Shown: positions 45,172 to 54,792 of the stretch, in pieces
Position numbering within the stretch: the stretch's first letter is position 1
Layout: each line of letters opens with the position of its first letter
Origin: Firmicutes bacterium HGW-Firmicutes-2
GTDB lineage: Bacteria > Bacillota > Clostridia > Lachnospirales > Vallitaleaceae
NCBI GenBank assembly: GCA_002841495.1
Contig: PGZV01000003.1
Coordinates: forward strand, 1 to 64,000
DNA: 64,000 nucleotides
Direction: 5' to 3'
Position numbers and translations under genes: made by a program
The notes under the pieces: model-generated
Databases searched by the model: none
Seen by the model: the letters and a program-made list of their open reading frames with translations, nothing else
What the model was told of the DNA's origin: nothing

Positions 45172-47318
45172 GCATTATCCTTTTGGCTAAAGCTAAAGGA
45201 TTCTTCTAAGGCTTCTGCACTTACAGGCCTAAATACATCTCTTTCAATTTCCGTAACATATTCCGTTTCACTCTTCAGCGCTTCATTCTCAAAAAATTCT
45301 TGAGAGTTTATAACCAACTTACCTCGACGATCTATCCGATTGTATCTACATGCATTGTCTTTAATTTTGCCTTTAACCACATCCATCAACTGGATTTCCA
45401 GTATATTCTTCACCCTGGCTTTGATGGTCGCGTCTTCTACAGGAAAGAATAACTCCACCCGACGGTCAAGATTTCTTGGCATAAGATCCGCACTTGAAAG
45501 ATAGACTTCTTCATCTTCATCATTTGCAAAATAGTAGATACGACTATGCTCCAAATATTTGCCAATAATGCTTCGAACCGTAATATTATGACTAACACCT
45601 TCAATGCCCGGAATTAAGGAACATACACCTCTCACAATCAACTCGATTTCCACACCGGCCATAGATGCTTTATAAAATTCTTCAATCATTTCTTGGTCAC
45701 ATAAAGAATTCATTTTAGCAATGATTTTTCCTTTTTTACCTTGAAGGACATGCTGGATTTCACGATGTATCAACTCAACAAATTTCTCTCTAAGACCTGT
45801 CGGTGCCATAGCTATTTTTAATAGTTTAGGCGTATCGGAATAACCTGAAATGGCATTAAATATTGCCGATACATCTGCACCTATTTTCTCATTACAGGTG
45901 AATAGACCAACATCCGTATAAAACCTTGCCGTTATATCATTATAGTTACCGGTTCCAAGATGAACATATCGCCTTATACCGGAAGCCTCACTTCTAACAA
46001 TCAAGGTCACTTTGCTATGTGTTTTCAAACCTACAAGACCATAAATAACATGACACCCTGATTTTTCAAGACTCTTGGCCCACTGTATGTTGTTTTCTTC
46101 GTCAAATCTTGCTTTAAGCTCAACCAATACCGTAACCTGCTTACCTGCTTCAGCAGCTGCAGCAAGGGCTTTGATAATCGGCGATTGTCCACTGACTCTG
46201 TAGAGCGTTTGCTTAATAGCCAATACTTTTTCGTCTTTGGCTGCTGCGGTTATAAGATCAACTACTGCGTCGAATTTTTCAAAAGGATGAGATAGGAATA
46301 TGTCTTTCTTTTGAATCGCTTCAAACAAGTCTGTCTCACCTAATAAATCCTTGGGTTCACAAGGATCAAAGTCTCTGAATTTAAGATGATCATAACCCTT
46401 AAGACTGTATAATTTCATAAGGAATGTTAAATCAACAGCGCCGATAATATAATAAATATCTTTGGAATGGATGTCGACTGATTTTTTTAACTTTTTTAAC
46501 AGCTTAGCATCTATATGACTCTGAACCTCAAGCCTTATGCCCTCGCCCCATTTTCTTTTCTTAATCGATTTCTCGATTTCAATCAATAAATCTTGTGCTT
46601 CCTCTTCATCTATGGACAAGTCCGAATTTCTAGTTAACCTATAGGCACTGGAACACTTTACATGGTACCCTACAAAAATCTTATCAATATTATTCATGAT
46701 GATATCTTCTAGTAAAACAAAGGACTTCTCATCCGTATGTTCGCTGGGTACTGTGACATATCTCGGTAAGACGGAAGGTACTTGTATTGTAGCAAATACT
46801 TCTTCATCTTCCTTCTTAAGGATAACGGCCACATTAAGGCTTTTATTCAATATCAAGGGAAAGGGACGACTGGCATCCACACCCATAGGTGTTAGTACCG
46901 GATAGATGACATCTTCAAAATACTCATCTATATAGTCGCTTTGATCCTGGTTCAGCTCTTTTGGCGACAAAAAGTGAATACCGACTTTTTTCAATCCCGG
47001 TATGATGGCTCTTTTATAAAGGTTACCCCTATCTTCAACCATTTCATGGGTATACGCAGCTATGGCTTCAAGTTGCTTACTAGCATTCATGCCTGAAAAA
47101 TCCAGCTTTTCATAGCCCACATTGACCTGTTCTTTTAAAGAGGCTACCCGCACCATAAAAAACTCATCCAAGTTGGAACTTACGATAGATAGAAACTTAA
47201 TCCGTTCAAATAGTGGATTTTCCGGATTCTGAGCCTCCTCTAACACCCTTCTGTTGAAGCTTAACCACGACAGTTCCCTATTCTCATATAATTGACGATC
47301 TTTTAAATCTACATTCAT
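45168..47318 (-). CDS. ppk1: polyphosphate kinase 1
   Basis: PPK1 reversibly makes inorganic polyphosphate from ATP. The 716-aa protein is full length: N-terminal RELSWLSFNRRVLEEA, FMVRVASLKEQV, the catalytic region with KQTLYRVSG and RRYVHLGTGNYND (phospho-accepting His), IELIVRGVCSLIPG, LEHSRIYYFAND (second His) and the end LMPRNLDRRVELFFP. It follows an exopolyphosphatase-type gene by 11 bases, so synthesis and breakdown are encoded together. Confidence 0.96.
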   Translation of the reverse strand: MNVDLKDRQLYENRELSWLSFNRRVLEEAQNPENPLFERIKFLSIVSSNLDEFFMVRVASLKEQVNVGYEKLDFSGMNASKQLEAIAAYTHEMVEDRGNLYKRAIIPGLKKVGIHFLSPKELNQDQSDYIDEYFEDVIYPVLTPMGVDASRPFPLILNKSLNVAVILKKEDEEVFATIQVPSVLPRYVTVPSEHTDEKSFVLLEDIIMNNIDKIFVGYHVKCSSAYRLTRNSDLSIDEEEAQDLLIEIEKSIKKRKWGEGIRLEVQSHIDAKLLKKLKKSVDIHSKDIYYIIGAVDLTFLMKLYSLKGYDHLKFRDFDPCEPKDLLGETDLFEAIQKKDIFLSHPFEKFDAVVDLITAAAKDEKVLAIKQTLYRVSGQSPIIKALAAAAEAGKQVTVLVELKARFDEENNIQWAKSLEKSGCHVIYGLVGLKTHSKVTLIVRSEASGIRRYVHLGTGNYNDITARFYTDVGLFTCNEKIGADVSAIFNAISGYSDTPKLLKIAMAPTGLREKFVELIHREIQHVLQGKKGKIIAKMNSLCDQEMIEEFYKASMAGVEIELIVRGVCSLIPGIEGVSHNITVRSIIGKYLEHSRIYYFANDEDEEVYLSSADLMPRNLDRRVELFFPVEDATIKARVKNILEIQLMDVVKGKIKDNACRYNRIDRRGKLVINSQEFFENEALKSETEYVTEIERDVFRPVSAEALEESFSFSQKDNA

Positions 47319-47329
47319 TTTACTGCCCC

Positions 47330-48868
47330 CTATAACTCACGTGTAATAATTAGGATCGGTTTAATCCCAAACACTTCTTTAAAAAATTCTGATTTCTTTG
47401 CAAAATTCCATTCTTCTAATGTGGTGTTTTTTACAGATTTTCCTCTAATGATTAATTCTTTGTCTTTTATTCTAACGGACTCAATCTTAATTTTTTGTTT
47501 GTGACTCCGATCTAGAGCATCTGCCATTCGAAGGATTCCAATTAGTTTAGCTACAATAATTCTCTCTTTAGTCGGCAATAACGCTAGATTTTGGTCTTGA
47601 TCTTTAGGCACGACAATACCGTGATATCTGGCAATGTTTGCCACCATCTCCACTTCCAATGTTGACATACCAAACAATTCCAATGACTTAATGAGATTAT
47701 AAGAATGCTCATTGTGGTGATCTAAGCTTATGAACTTCCCTATATCATGAAGGATGGTCGCCACACGAAGCAAGATGCGTTCCTCTTTCATGCCATGAAT
47801 TTTTCTCAACTTATCAAAAAGTAATAACGCATGGGCTTCAACATGGTTACAATGAGTTTCATCATAATTGAATTTTTTGGCTAATACAATTGCACTTGTT
47901 ATGATGTCTTGAGTGGAGATATCATTTGTATGGAGATTATAGATGTCCTCATGAATGTAACGGATAATACCATCTGCTAAGGATATGTTTGGTATGATAA
48001 TTTCTCCGGCAGTGGTTTTGTCAATAAACATGTTGATGAGCATTAACGAAGGTACAATGATTTCAGCTCTTTCTCTTTTAATCCCATAATCTCTTTTGAT
48101 TTCCTCTGTCGTTTTAGACATGACTTCGTTTGATATAGCACGAAAATCCTTTTTTTTCATACTATAAGTTGCTTCTGTCACTTCATCATCCATCAAACTC
48201 TGAATAACACCAATTTCACCACCAATTACGATGAGATGCTTATAAGCATCCTTATCTTTTAAAAAATCTAAGTCTTCCAAATTCGCTTCAATATATTCTC
48301 TAAGCACTTTATAATATTTTGTGGTTTGGTTCTCTAGTGCTCCTAAGATTTCTTTAATTCTAAGGGCGCCCATTTTCACATTCTGACTGGATTTTAGCTC
48401 ACCTTTTAAAAAAGTTGTAATCTGAATACTGCCTGCACCAATAACGATGACGACGGCACCTTCCGCAGTAATTGTATTATAATGGTCCAACTTGTGCTTC
48501 AGTGCTTTTAGAGTGAGATACTGTTCTTGAGAATTATCAATAATACGTATATCCAGACCCGTTTTTAATTTAATTTGATCCATTATATAGTCTTTATTGG
48601 ATGCTTCTCTAATGGCGCTGGTAGCCATCATGACATAACGCTTAACACCGTAATCATCCATTGTCATTCTAAAGTTTTTGAGAATTTCACATGTTTTATC
48701 TACAGACTCAAAGCTTACCTTTTCATGAGCAAAGGTGTCATGACCTAACACCGCTATTTTCCGAAATTTTTCAAGTAATCTGAAATCTCCCGCTTTATTG
48801 ATTTCACCGATTTTCATTCTTATGGCATGAGAGCCCACATCTATGGCTGCTATTAGATTTTTCGACAT
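47330..48868 (-). CDS. ppx: Ppx/GppA-family phosphatase with HD domain
   Basis: This protein of about 512 aa has an N-terminal ASKHA phosphatase domain (AAIDVGSHAIRMKIGE, VVIVIGAGSIQITTF, HLIVIGGEIGVI) and a C-terminal HD-type domain (HDIGKFISLDHHNEHSYNLIK). It hydrolyses polyphosphate or guanosine pentaphosphate in family members; the ppk1 neighbour favours polyphosphate. The start at 48868 (MSKNLIAA) is preferred, with AGGAG 9 bases upstream; the earlier ATG directly abuts that site. Confidence 0.9.
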   Translation of the reverse strand: MSKNLIAAIDVGSHAIRMKIGEINKAGDFRLLEKFRKIAVLGHDTFAHEKVSFESVDKTCEILKNFRMTMDDYGVKRYVMMATSAIREASNKDYIMDQIKLKTGLDIRIIDNSQEQYLTLKALKHKLDHYNTITAEGAVVIVIGAGSIQITTFLKGELKSSQNVKMGALRIKEILGALENQTTKYYKVLREYIEANLEDLDFLKDKDAYKHLIVIGGEIGVIQSLMDDEVTEATYSMKKKDFRAISNEVMSKTTEEIKRDYGIKRERAEIIVPSLMLINMFIDKTTAGEIIIPNISLADGIIRYIHEDIYNLHTNDISTQDIITSAIVLAKKFNYDETHCNHVEAHALLLFDKLRKIHGMKEERILLRVATILHDIGKFISLDHHNEHSYNLIKSLELFGMSTLEVEMVANIARYHGIVVPKDQDQNLALLPTKERIIVAKLIGILRMADALDRSHKQKIKIESVRIKDKELIIRGKSVKNTTLEEWNFAKKSEFFKEVFGIKPILIITREL

Positions 48869-49060
48869 ATTTAACATCTCCTAGTTCTATGATTAAATGA
48901 ACCTATATCTAATAATTATACCATATTATCTTAGCAGATTATGTAATGTTCTGATAAATACTATGTTAACTTTTATTCTGTGATGTGATTCATATAAATT
49001 TATGATATAATAACTAGAGCAAAAACCATGATTTTAATGGGTTGATAGGTGGAGGTTTTT

Positions 49061-50281
49061 ATGTCCGACTTACAAAACAGTGTCGAGCTTCTGATAAAGA
49101 GCCATATTGATGTCTTGACCAGCAATCAAAAAGAGAAAAGTTCAAGTCATATCAGCCATCAAGATTTTACTCTAATTGAAGAATTATATGCCAATGACGA
49201 GAAAGGTATTGTTCTTATTAATCATTTTGGGCATATTGAATACCGTAATTATACATTCTCGAAACTGTTTATGCTGGATAAGTACGAAAAGACTTTCACA
49301 AATTTGCTTAATCTAAGTCAGTTACCTCTTGATATAAAATATGAAAACAAAATATTTCTTCTGACTTATCCAAGTGGCTTAATCTCTAAGCTTCTCTTAA
49401 ATCATCAAATTGTTAAATTCCAAAAGACATCACTTTTACTCTTAAAATTCACCGATCAAACAGATTTTCTCAAAAGTGAAGCACTGAATCAAAGCTTTCG
49501 TACAAAAGTAGCCCTATACTTCAAACATCTAGAAACACCCATGTTCTTAATAGATCATAATGGTTACATTGTAGATATTCCTCAAAATAATCTTAAGCTT
49601 TTTGGAAAGTCTCTAAAAACTATTCAAGGCGACAGTATTTTCGAAGCCTTTCCCTATGATTATGCAAAAGAAATCATGGAGCGGGTACAGCATACCGGCG
49701 AAAAAATCAATCTATACTTTCAATACCAACATGATTTAACGTTATCCATCCAAGTACTAGATACAACCTTGCATAAAGTAGGCGATGGTTTAACCCTGTG
49801 CCATATAAAAGACGTGTCCGATCTGAACACGATGTCTTCAACCCTAGAGTACCTAAATAATTTCGATCCTCTGACCGGTTTCCACAATCACACCCAGTTT
49901 GAAATGAAGTTGAAAGAGCTGAATCAACATGGTTTTCTGCCTCTTGGTATTTATGTTCTAGCCATTCAAGGTCTAAAACAGTTGAATAAAAAACTTGGCC
50001 ATACACATTCTGACCATCTTCTCGAGGAAATAGCACTTGACCTAAAATCAGCTGCCAGCCAATATGAGATTCCCTGCAGGATCAGTGGTGATACCTTTGT
50101 CGTTTTTTTCCCAAACTGTTCCTCCGGCACTTTAAATAAGTTCTTAGAGAAAATGGATCAATCTATTCAGACTTATCATGAGAAATATATAAAACACTTG
50201 TTGACCTACACACAAAAAAGTATGATGATTAAAACAAAGCAACCCAACCTTTCTAAAACAGTCAAAGGTCTACTACCCTAA
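49061..50281 (+). CDS. PAS protein with degenerate GGDEF domain
   Basis: This protein of about 406 aa has two PAS-like segments (KGIVLINHFGHIEYRN...; TPMFLIDHNGYIVDIPQNN...) and a C-terminal GGDEF-like domain that starts FDPLTGFHNHTQFEMKL. The active-site sequence is SGDTF (about 342-346) instead of GGDEF, and no RxxD inhibitory site is seen. The part after the signature is short. It is probably not an active diguanylate cyclase and may instead bind or sense. GGAGG precedes the ATG. A TPR membrane protein follows after 24 bases. Confidence 0.85.
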   Translation: MSDLQNSVELLIKSHIDVLTSNQKEKSSSHISHQDFTLIEELYANDEKGIVLINHFGHIEYRNYTFSKLFMLDKYEKTFTNLLNLSQLPLDIKYENKIFLLTYPSGLISKLLLNHQIVKFQKTSLLLLKFTDQTDFLKSEALNQSFRTKVALYFKHLETPMFLIDHNGYIVDIPQNNLKLFGKSLKTIQGDSIFEAFPYDYAKEIMERVQHTGEKINLYFQYQHDLTLSIQVLDTTLHKVGDGLTLCHIKDVSDLNTMSSTLEYLNNFDPLTGFHNHTQFEMKLKELNQHGFLPLGIYVLAIQGLKQLNKKLGHTHSDHLLEEIALDLKSAASQYEIPCRISGDTFVVFFPNCSSGTLNKFLEKMDQSIQTYHEKYIKHLLTYTQKSMMIKTKQPNLSKTVKGLLP

Positions 50282-50305
50282 AAATAATATTACTTGGAGG
50301 ATTTC

Positions 50306-51226
50306 ATGGCAAAACTCAAAACAAAATGGCGTTCCATTACAATTGGTTATCTGTTGGTCAGCTACTTTGTAATCGTCGTCATAAACCATTTACCTGTATC
50401 TTATTTCTTAATTGGTTTAGGTATTTATTTTCTACTATTCATCTTCATATTTCTTGGCACTTTCATCGGTGTACTCGGTGTTCTTATCCAAGCGTTTACG
50501 CAGAACAACCAAAAGGCATTACCTTTTTATTCATTAGCTTATCAACTAGGTACACAAAATACGACTATTTTAGCCACATATGGTCTCTTGCTTCTTAGAA
50601 ATAATGAAGTGAACAAAGCCCTTGAGTGTTTTGATAAGGGGCTTGAAACAAATAGCTATTTTCTCACCACTAAAACTTTAATGGGCAATAAAGCCATCTG
50701 CTATTGGAAGCTGGGTCATCTGGATGAAGCCATTCAAATCTATTATGATTTTTTCAGTAAATATGGTGCTGAAAATCAAGCATTTTTAACAGATCATAGC
50801 TATCTAGAGGATCGAATCCATGATGTGGTAAAAGACAACCCCTATTTCTTCCCACAAGACTTCACCACTTTAGGCTATCTTTTTATTCTGAAAGAAGATT
50901 ATATCAAAGCAACCTTTTTTACAAAAGCTGCTTTAAGTAAGCAAGAGGACTACGCCGGAGCCTATGATAATCTAGGGCAGATTGCATTTAGACAAGATGA
51001 TCTGGCTGATGCTAAAAAGCACTTTCTAAAAGCTTTAGAGCTGGATGAGAACGCTCCTGATACCTTATACCAAATTGGCCTCATCTATCAGATAGAGGGC
51101 AATCAAACGGAAGCACTGCTACATCTAAAAAAGGCTAAGAGCTGTTACCTTGATGGCCTAAGCACCATTACTTACGAGATGATTGATACAGCTATTAACC
51201 ATCCTTTACCTAGCGTAAAACAATAA
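50306..51226 (+). CDS. membrane-anchored TPR protein
   Basis: This protein of about 306 aa has two membrane segments (about residues 11-35 and 40-65), then several TPR units on the cytoplasmic or outer side: NEVNKALECFDKGLE, KAICYWKLGHLDEAIQIYYDFF, GYLFILKEDYIKATFFTKAAL, AGAYDNLGQIAFRQDDLADAKKHFLKAL, TLYQIGLIYQIEGNQTEALLHLKKA. It probably acts as a scaffold. The ATG at 50306 has TTGGAGG upstream. It lies 24 bases after the PAS/GGDEF gene, so the two are probably one operon. Confidence 0.85.
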   Translation: MAKLKTKWRSITIGYLLVSYFVIVVINHLPVSYFLIGLGIYFLLFIFIFLGTFIGVLGVLIQAFTQNNQKALPFYSLAYQLGTQNTTILATYGLLLLRNNEVNKALECFDKGLETNSYFLTTKTLMGNKAICYWKLGHLDEAIQIYYDFFSKYGAENQAFLTDHSYLEDRIHDVVKDNPYFFPQDFTTLGYLFILKEDYIKATFFTKAALSKQEDYAGAYDNLGQIAFRQDDLADAKKHFLKALELDENAPDTLYQIGLIYQIEGNQTEALLHLKKAKSCYLDGLSTITYEMIDTAINHPLPSVKQ

Positions 51227-51243
51227 TAAATCCATCAACTACT

Positions 51244-51288
51244 AAAGCCATTTTAGCCGTCTATGACGACCAAAATGGCTTTTATTAT
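51244..51288. terminator. bidirectional terminator between convergent genes
   Basis: AAGCCATTTT pairs with AAAATGGCTT, followed by TTATTAT on the plus strand and, for the minus strand, preceded by an A-rich tract. It separates the TPR gene from the convergent methyltransferase gene. Confidence 0.8.
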
Positions 51289-51301
51289 AATTGGTGGCGC
51301 A

Positions 51302-52078
51302 TTAATTTATATCTCTTTGCCTTATGGCTTCATATACCAAAATGCTTGTGGCAACTGCAACATTTAGACTTTCAGCATCAGATCTCATGGGAATCTTTAC
51401 ATAATCAGAAGCAAGAGCGGATAGCTTATCGCTTAGACCGTTACCTTCATTACCCATTAAAAAACATGTACCGGCAACATAATTACCCTCATAATGGTTT
51501 TTTGTACCTTCTAGGTGAGCTGCAATAATTTGGATGCCTTGATCTTTAAGCTCCTTCACATAATGACACAAGTCCATATCTTTAAGGATACGTAGTCTAA
51601 AAATTGCACCCATGGTCGCTTTAATGACTTTAGGGTTATACAAATCAACCGTGCCTTTTGACAATACCACCAAATCTACCCCTGCTGCATCTGCCGTTCT
51701 GAGTATGGTGCCAAGGTTACCTGGGTCCTGTATATTTTCAAGGGCTATAATCAACGGATGATCTGTTGAATATGCCTGTTGTTTATGAGACTTCATATGA
51801 ACCGTCGCCAAAATGCCTTGAGAGGTCGTCTCATTGCTTATGGCTTTCATCACTTGATCGCTGACTTGCTCTATATCCCAATCTCCACTTATATCTAAAG
51901 CAGTCCATTTATCCATTTGAGAGGACTGTATATAAATGCATTCAATCTGATTAAAGGGTATCTCTTTTATAAGGCGCCAGCCTTCTGCTACAAATTTTCC
52001 GGATTGTTGACGGTACTTTTGACTGTTTTGAAGTTTTTGTATTTCTTTAACTTTAGCATTTGATAGACTACTTATCAT
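51302..52078 (-). CDS. SpoU/TrmH-family RNA 2'-O-methyltransferase
   Basis: This 258-aa SPOUT enzyme has an N-terminal RNA-binding region (KVKEIQKLQNSQKYRQQSGKFVAEGWRLI), motif 1 LENIQDPGNLGTILRTADAAG, motif 2 FLMGNEGNGLS, and motif 3 IPMRSDAESLNVAVATSILVYEA. It transfers methyl from SAM to a ribose 2'-OH in tRNA or rRNA; the exact target is unknown. It overlaps the end of the ktrA-like gene by 11 bases. Confidence 0.93.
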   Translation of the reverse strand: MISSLSNAKVKEIQKLQNSQKYRQQSGKFVAEGWRLIKEIPFNQIECIYIQSSQMDKWTALDISGDWDIEQVSDQVMKAISNETTSQGILATVHMKSHKQQAYSTDHPLIIALENIQDPGNLGTILRTADAAGVDLVVLSKGTVDLYNPKVIKATMGAIFRLRILKDMDLCHYVKELKDQGIQIIAAHLEGTKNHYEGNYVAGTCFLMGNEGNGLSDKLSALASDYVKIPMRSDAESLNVAVATSILVYEAIRQRDIN

Positions 52079-52745
52079 AATTATCCTTTTTTATTACATT
52101 AATTTTTCTAAGATCTGAATTAGCACCAATAACAACCAGTACATCAGATGACTGAAAAACAAAATCCGCACCAGGCGTTATGGTTATTTTTTCACCTTTA
52201 CGAATGGCCATAACGTTTATACCATAATTAGCACGCATATTCAGTTCTTTTAGTGTCTTGCCTACCCAATCGTCAATGACTTCAATTTCAACAATACTAT
52301 GGTCAACGGATAATTCAATATAATCAATAAAATTCTCAGAAATGAGATTATTGGCAATACGCACACCGATTTCTCTTTCAGGGAAAATAACTTTGTCCGC
52401 GCCTACTTTTTCAAGCACCCTTTTATGAATTTCATTTTGGGCCTTGGATAGCACATAGGGTACGCCTAACTCTTTCGCCAATATGGTCGCCATAATACTG
52501 GCTTGTAGATTATTGGAGATGGCTACAACAGCTACGTCAAAGTTACCAATTCCCAGTGCTTTTAGAGCATCGCCATCTGTAACATCCGCTTGTACCGCAT
52601 GGGTTACAAAATCTGCCACATCTTGAATCACCTCTTCTTTAATGTCAATAGCAAGGACTTCTTTACCATTGTAAGCCAAGGTCTCTGCCACACTTCTTCC
52701 AAATTTACCTAATCCGAAAATTACAAAATCATTTCTACCTGCCAT
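52068..52745 (-). CDS. ktrA: KtrA-type potassium uptake regulatory subunit
   Basis: This 225-aa RCK protein has a Rossmann motif IFGLGKFGRSVAETLAYNGKEVLAID (residues 9-34), conserved VQADVTDGDALKALGIGNFDVAVVAI and a C-terminal RCK_C domain (VGKTLKELNMRANYGINVMAIRKG...GADFVFQSSDVLVVIG). It gates the KtrB channel in response to nucleotides. It lies 14 bases after ktrB. Confidence 0.93.
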   Translation of the reverse strand: MAGRNDFVIFGLGKFGRSVAETLAYNGKEVLAIDIKEEVIQDVADFVTHAVQADVTDGDALKALGIGNFDVAVVAISNNLQASIMATILAKELGVPYVLSKAQNEIHKRVLEKVGADKVIFPEREIGVRIANNLISENFIDYIELSVDHSIVEIEVIDDWVGKTLKELNMRANYGINVMAIRKGEKITITPGADFVFQSSDVLVVIGANSDLRKINVIKKDNYDK

Positions 52746-52759
52746 AACTGAGCCTCCAT

Positions 52760-54142
52760 TTATCCTACCATTACTTTTTCTTCCGGTTTTCTGATGTTAA
52801 TTTTTTTCTTTTCATGCTTTAATGTAAGGGCCACAGCCATAGTGATCGGCCCGAGTCTTCCAATAAACATGGTCATGCTCATAATCAGTTTACCAACTTG
52901 AGTCAGTCTTTGGGTCTCACCCAAGGAGAGGCCTACCGTAGCAAACCCGGATACCGCTTCAAATAAGATATCCATAAATCCACCCGATTCCGTTATAGTA
53001 AGCAACATTGTCACACCCATAACCACAGACAAACTGATCATAATAACTGCAAGGGCTCTTTTTATGGTATTTCTTGGGATGCGACGGTTAAATGCTTCTG
53101 CGTCATCTTTCCCTCTAACAACCGACAACACTTCAAAAAATATAACACCCATAGTAACTGTCTTTATACCACCTGCCGTACCTGCCGGTGAACCCCCTAT
53201 AAACATCAAAAGTATGGTCACAAACTTTGATACATCTGTCATAGCGCTATTATCAATGGTGTTAAAACCTGCGGTTCTTGTTGTCACTGACTGAAACATA
53301 GCGCCTAATACCTTGTCTTTTAGAGGTAGATTACCAAGCGTTGCTTCATTAAATCCTTCTAGGAAGAAAAAGAAAATAAATCCCCCCATAATCAGACTTG
53401 CTGTGATAACCAAAACCAATTTTGTATGAAGGCGCAAATGCCTAAACCATCTTTTGGGCTTCATGCCAATTCTTAATTCCTTATTCGTAACTTTAATGAC
53501 ATCCATCCACACCGTGAAACCCAAGCCACCAATAATGATGAGCGCCATAACTGTAAAATTAATTGTAACACTGCCTACATATGGCATAAGACTGTTGTTC
53601 CCGATAATATCAAACCCAGCATTACAAAACGCAGATATGGCATGAAATATACTATAGAAAACACCTTTACTGCCATACTCCGGTACAAATTTTAAGGATA
53701 GAAACAAAGCACCAACGGCTTCTATGATTAATGTCCCTATGATAATGTTTTTTGTCAATCGTACCATGCCTGATAAAGTGTTTTGGTTCAATGACTCTTG
53801 GATCATCATTCGATCTCGTAAACTTATTTTTCGTCCTAATATCATAAAGATAGTGCTGGCTATGGTCATAAATCCCAATCCACCAATTTGTATAAGCATA
53901 AGAATAATCACTTTTCCAAATGGGGTCCAATGGGATGCTGTATTGACGACGACCAAGCCTGTCACACAGACTGCAGAAGTGGCTGTAAAAAGAGCATCCA
54001 CAAACCCGGTACTCGTACCTGATACACTCGCCATCGGAAGACTCAAACAAATAGCACCTAAAAAAATAAGAATCAAAAAGCCTAGAACCAACACTTGTGT
54101 CGGCTTTAAATTAACATCCAACTGTCTTTTTAGATTATCCAT
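52760..54142 (-). CDS. ktrB: KtrB-type potassium transporter
   Basis: This protein of about 460 aa is a Trk/Ktr/HKT transporter with about eight to ten membrane segments. Four pore-loop glycines can be seen: SAVCVTGLVVV, AFCNAGFDIIG, TRTAGFNTID and GFATVGLSLG. The start at 54142 (MDNLKRQL) is chosen because GAGAGGT lies about 10 bases upstream; an earlier TTG is weaker. ktrA is next, completing a KtrAB system. Confidence 0.93.
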   Translation of the reverse strand: MDNLKRQLDVNLKPTQVLVLGFLILIFLGAICLSLPMASVSGTSTGFVDALFTATSAVCVTGLVVVNTASHWTPFGKVIILMLIQIGGLGFMTIASTIFMILGRKISLRDRMMIQESLNQNTLSGMVRLTKNIIIGTLIIEAVGALFLSLKFVPEYGSKGVFYSIFHAISAFCNAGFDIIGNNSLMPYVGSVTINFTVMALIIIGGLGFTVWMDVIKVTNKELRIGMKPKRWFRHLRLHTKLVLVITASLIMGGFIFFFFLEGFNEATLGNLPLKDKVLGAMFQSVTTRTAGFNTIDNSAMTDVSKFVTILLMFIGGSPAGTAGGIKTVTMGVIFFEVLSVVRGKDDAEAFNRRIPRNTIKRALAVIMISLSVVMGVTMLLTITESGGFMDILFEAVSGFATVGLSLGETQRLTQVGKLIMSMTMFIGRLGPITMAVALTLKHEKKKINIRKPEEKVMVG

Positions 54143-54263
54143 ATGTAACCATACCTCTCCAAGTATCCCCGTGTCTTTTAGCAATATAATAACAAGCTAA
54201 TGTACATTATATAACTTAGAGATTGAAAATGCAATAAAACCGACTTCATGATATAATCAATTT

Positions 54264-54387
54264 AGGACAAAGAGGCTACGCTTCGCTTTGCAAAGCAAAT
54301 TGTTCCGGCAGGAAAGTCTTCCTTGATTGTTAATGCGACGCTTCAACGCATTAACAGCTTAGACTTTCCTAGAGAAGGACAAAGAGG
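54264..54387. repeat. small non-coding repeat, copy 2, with 12-bp direct repeats
   Basis: A 100-bp insert (54276-54375) is flanked by AGGACAAAGAGG on both sides (54264-54275 and 54376-54387). It begins CTACGCTTCGC, contains a GCTTTGCAAAGC hairpin and a long stem GGAAAGTCT / AGACTTTCC, and ends CCTAGAGA. Ends and the GGAAAG core resemble copy 3; the middle differs. Removing it restores a continuous leader with the ribosome binding site of the next gene. Confidence 0.8.
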
Positions 54388-54396
54388 AGGAAGAAT

Positions 54397-54690
54397 ATGA
54401 TTAAACATATCGTCATGTGGAACATTAAAGAAGATCTGGACCTTGATCGTACAAGACAAACACTGAAAGAAAAGCTAGAGGCTTTGACGCATGCTGTAGA
54501 AAGCTTAAAAGAATTATCCGTAGGCTTCAACTATAATACGTCTGAAGCTAAGCGAGATGTCGTCCTAATTACAAGTTTTTTAGACAAAGACGGCCTCGAT
54601 GCTTATATTGTTCATCCGGCCCATGTACAAGTAGGTGAATATGTACGTCAGGTTACTAAAGATCGAGTTGTTGTTGATTATGAATACTAA
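54397..54690 (+). CDS. Dabb-family (stress-responsive A/B barrel) protein
   Basis: This 97-aa protein is a single dimeric alpha-beta barrel domain: MIKHIVMWNIKEDL at the start, LKELSVGFNYNTSEAKRDVVLITSF in the middle and HPAHVQVGEYVRQVTKDRVVVDYE at the end. The family function is unclear. GAGGAGG precedes the ATG, and the upstream copy of the small repeat has inserted right next to this site. A terminator follows. Confidence 0.85.
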   Translation: MIKHIVMWNIKEDLDLDRTRQTLKEKLEALTHAVESLKELSVGFNYNTSEAKRDVVLITSFLDKDGLDAYIVHPAHVQVGEYVRQVTKDRVVVDYEY

Positions 54691-54730
54691 ATAATGTGCC
54701 AAAACTAAGTAAGTGATTTTTACCTAGAGA

Positions 54731-54772
54731 AAAAACAAAGGCGTTGCATCTATGCAACGCCTTTGTTTTTCT
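54731..54772. terminator. strong bidirectional terminator
   Basis: A perfect hairpin with arms AACAAAGGCGTTGCAT/ATGCAACGCCTTTGTT and T-rich flanks on both strands lies between the Dabb gene and the convergent ilvE. Confidence 0.93.
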
Positions 54773-54792
54773 ATTATACGGTTCAATTATAA

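Noticed and set aside
53724-54200. 158-aa plus-strand frame opposite ktrB
   Set aside because: It is a mirror of the conserved transporter frame, with no ribosome binding site or recognisable domain.
54721-54740. A fourth repeat copy (CCTAGAGAA)
   Set aside because: Only the 9-base end is shared; the core GGAAAG-TCTT part and a direct repeat are absent.
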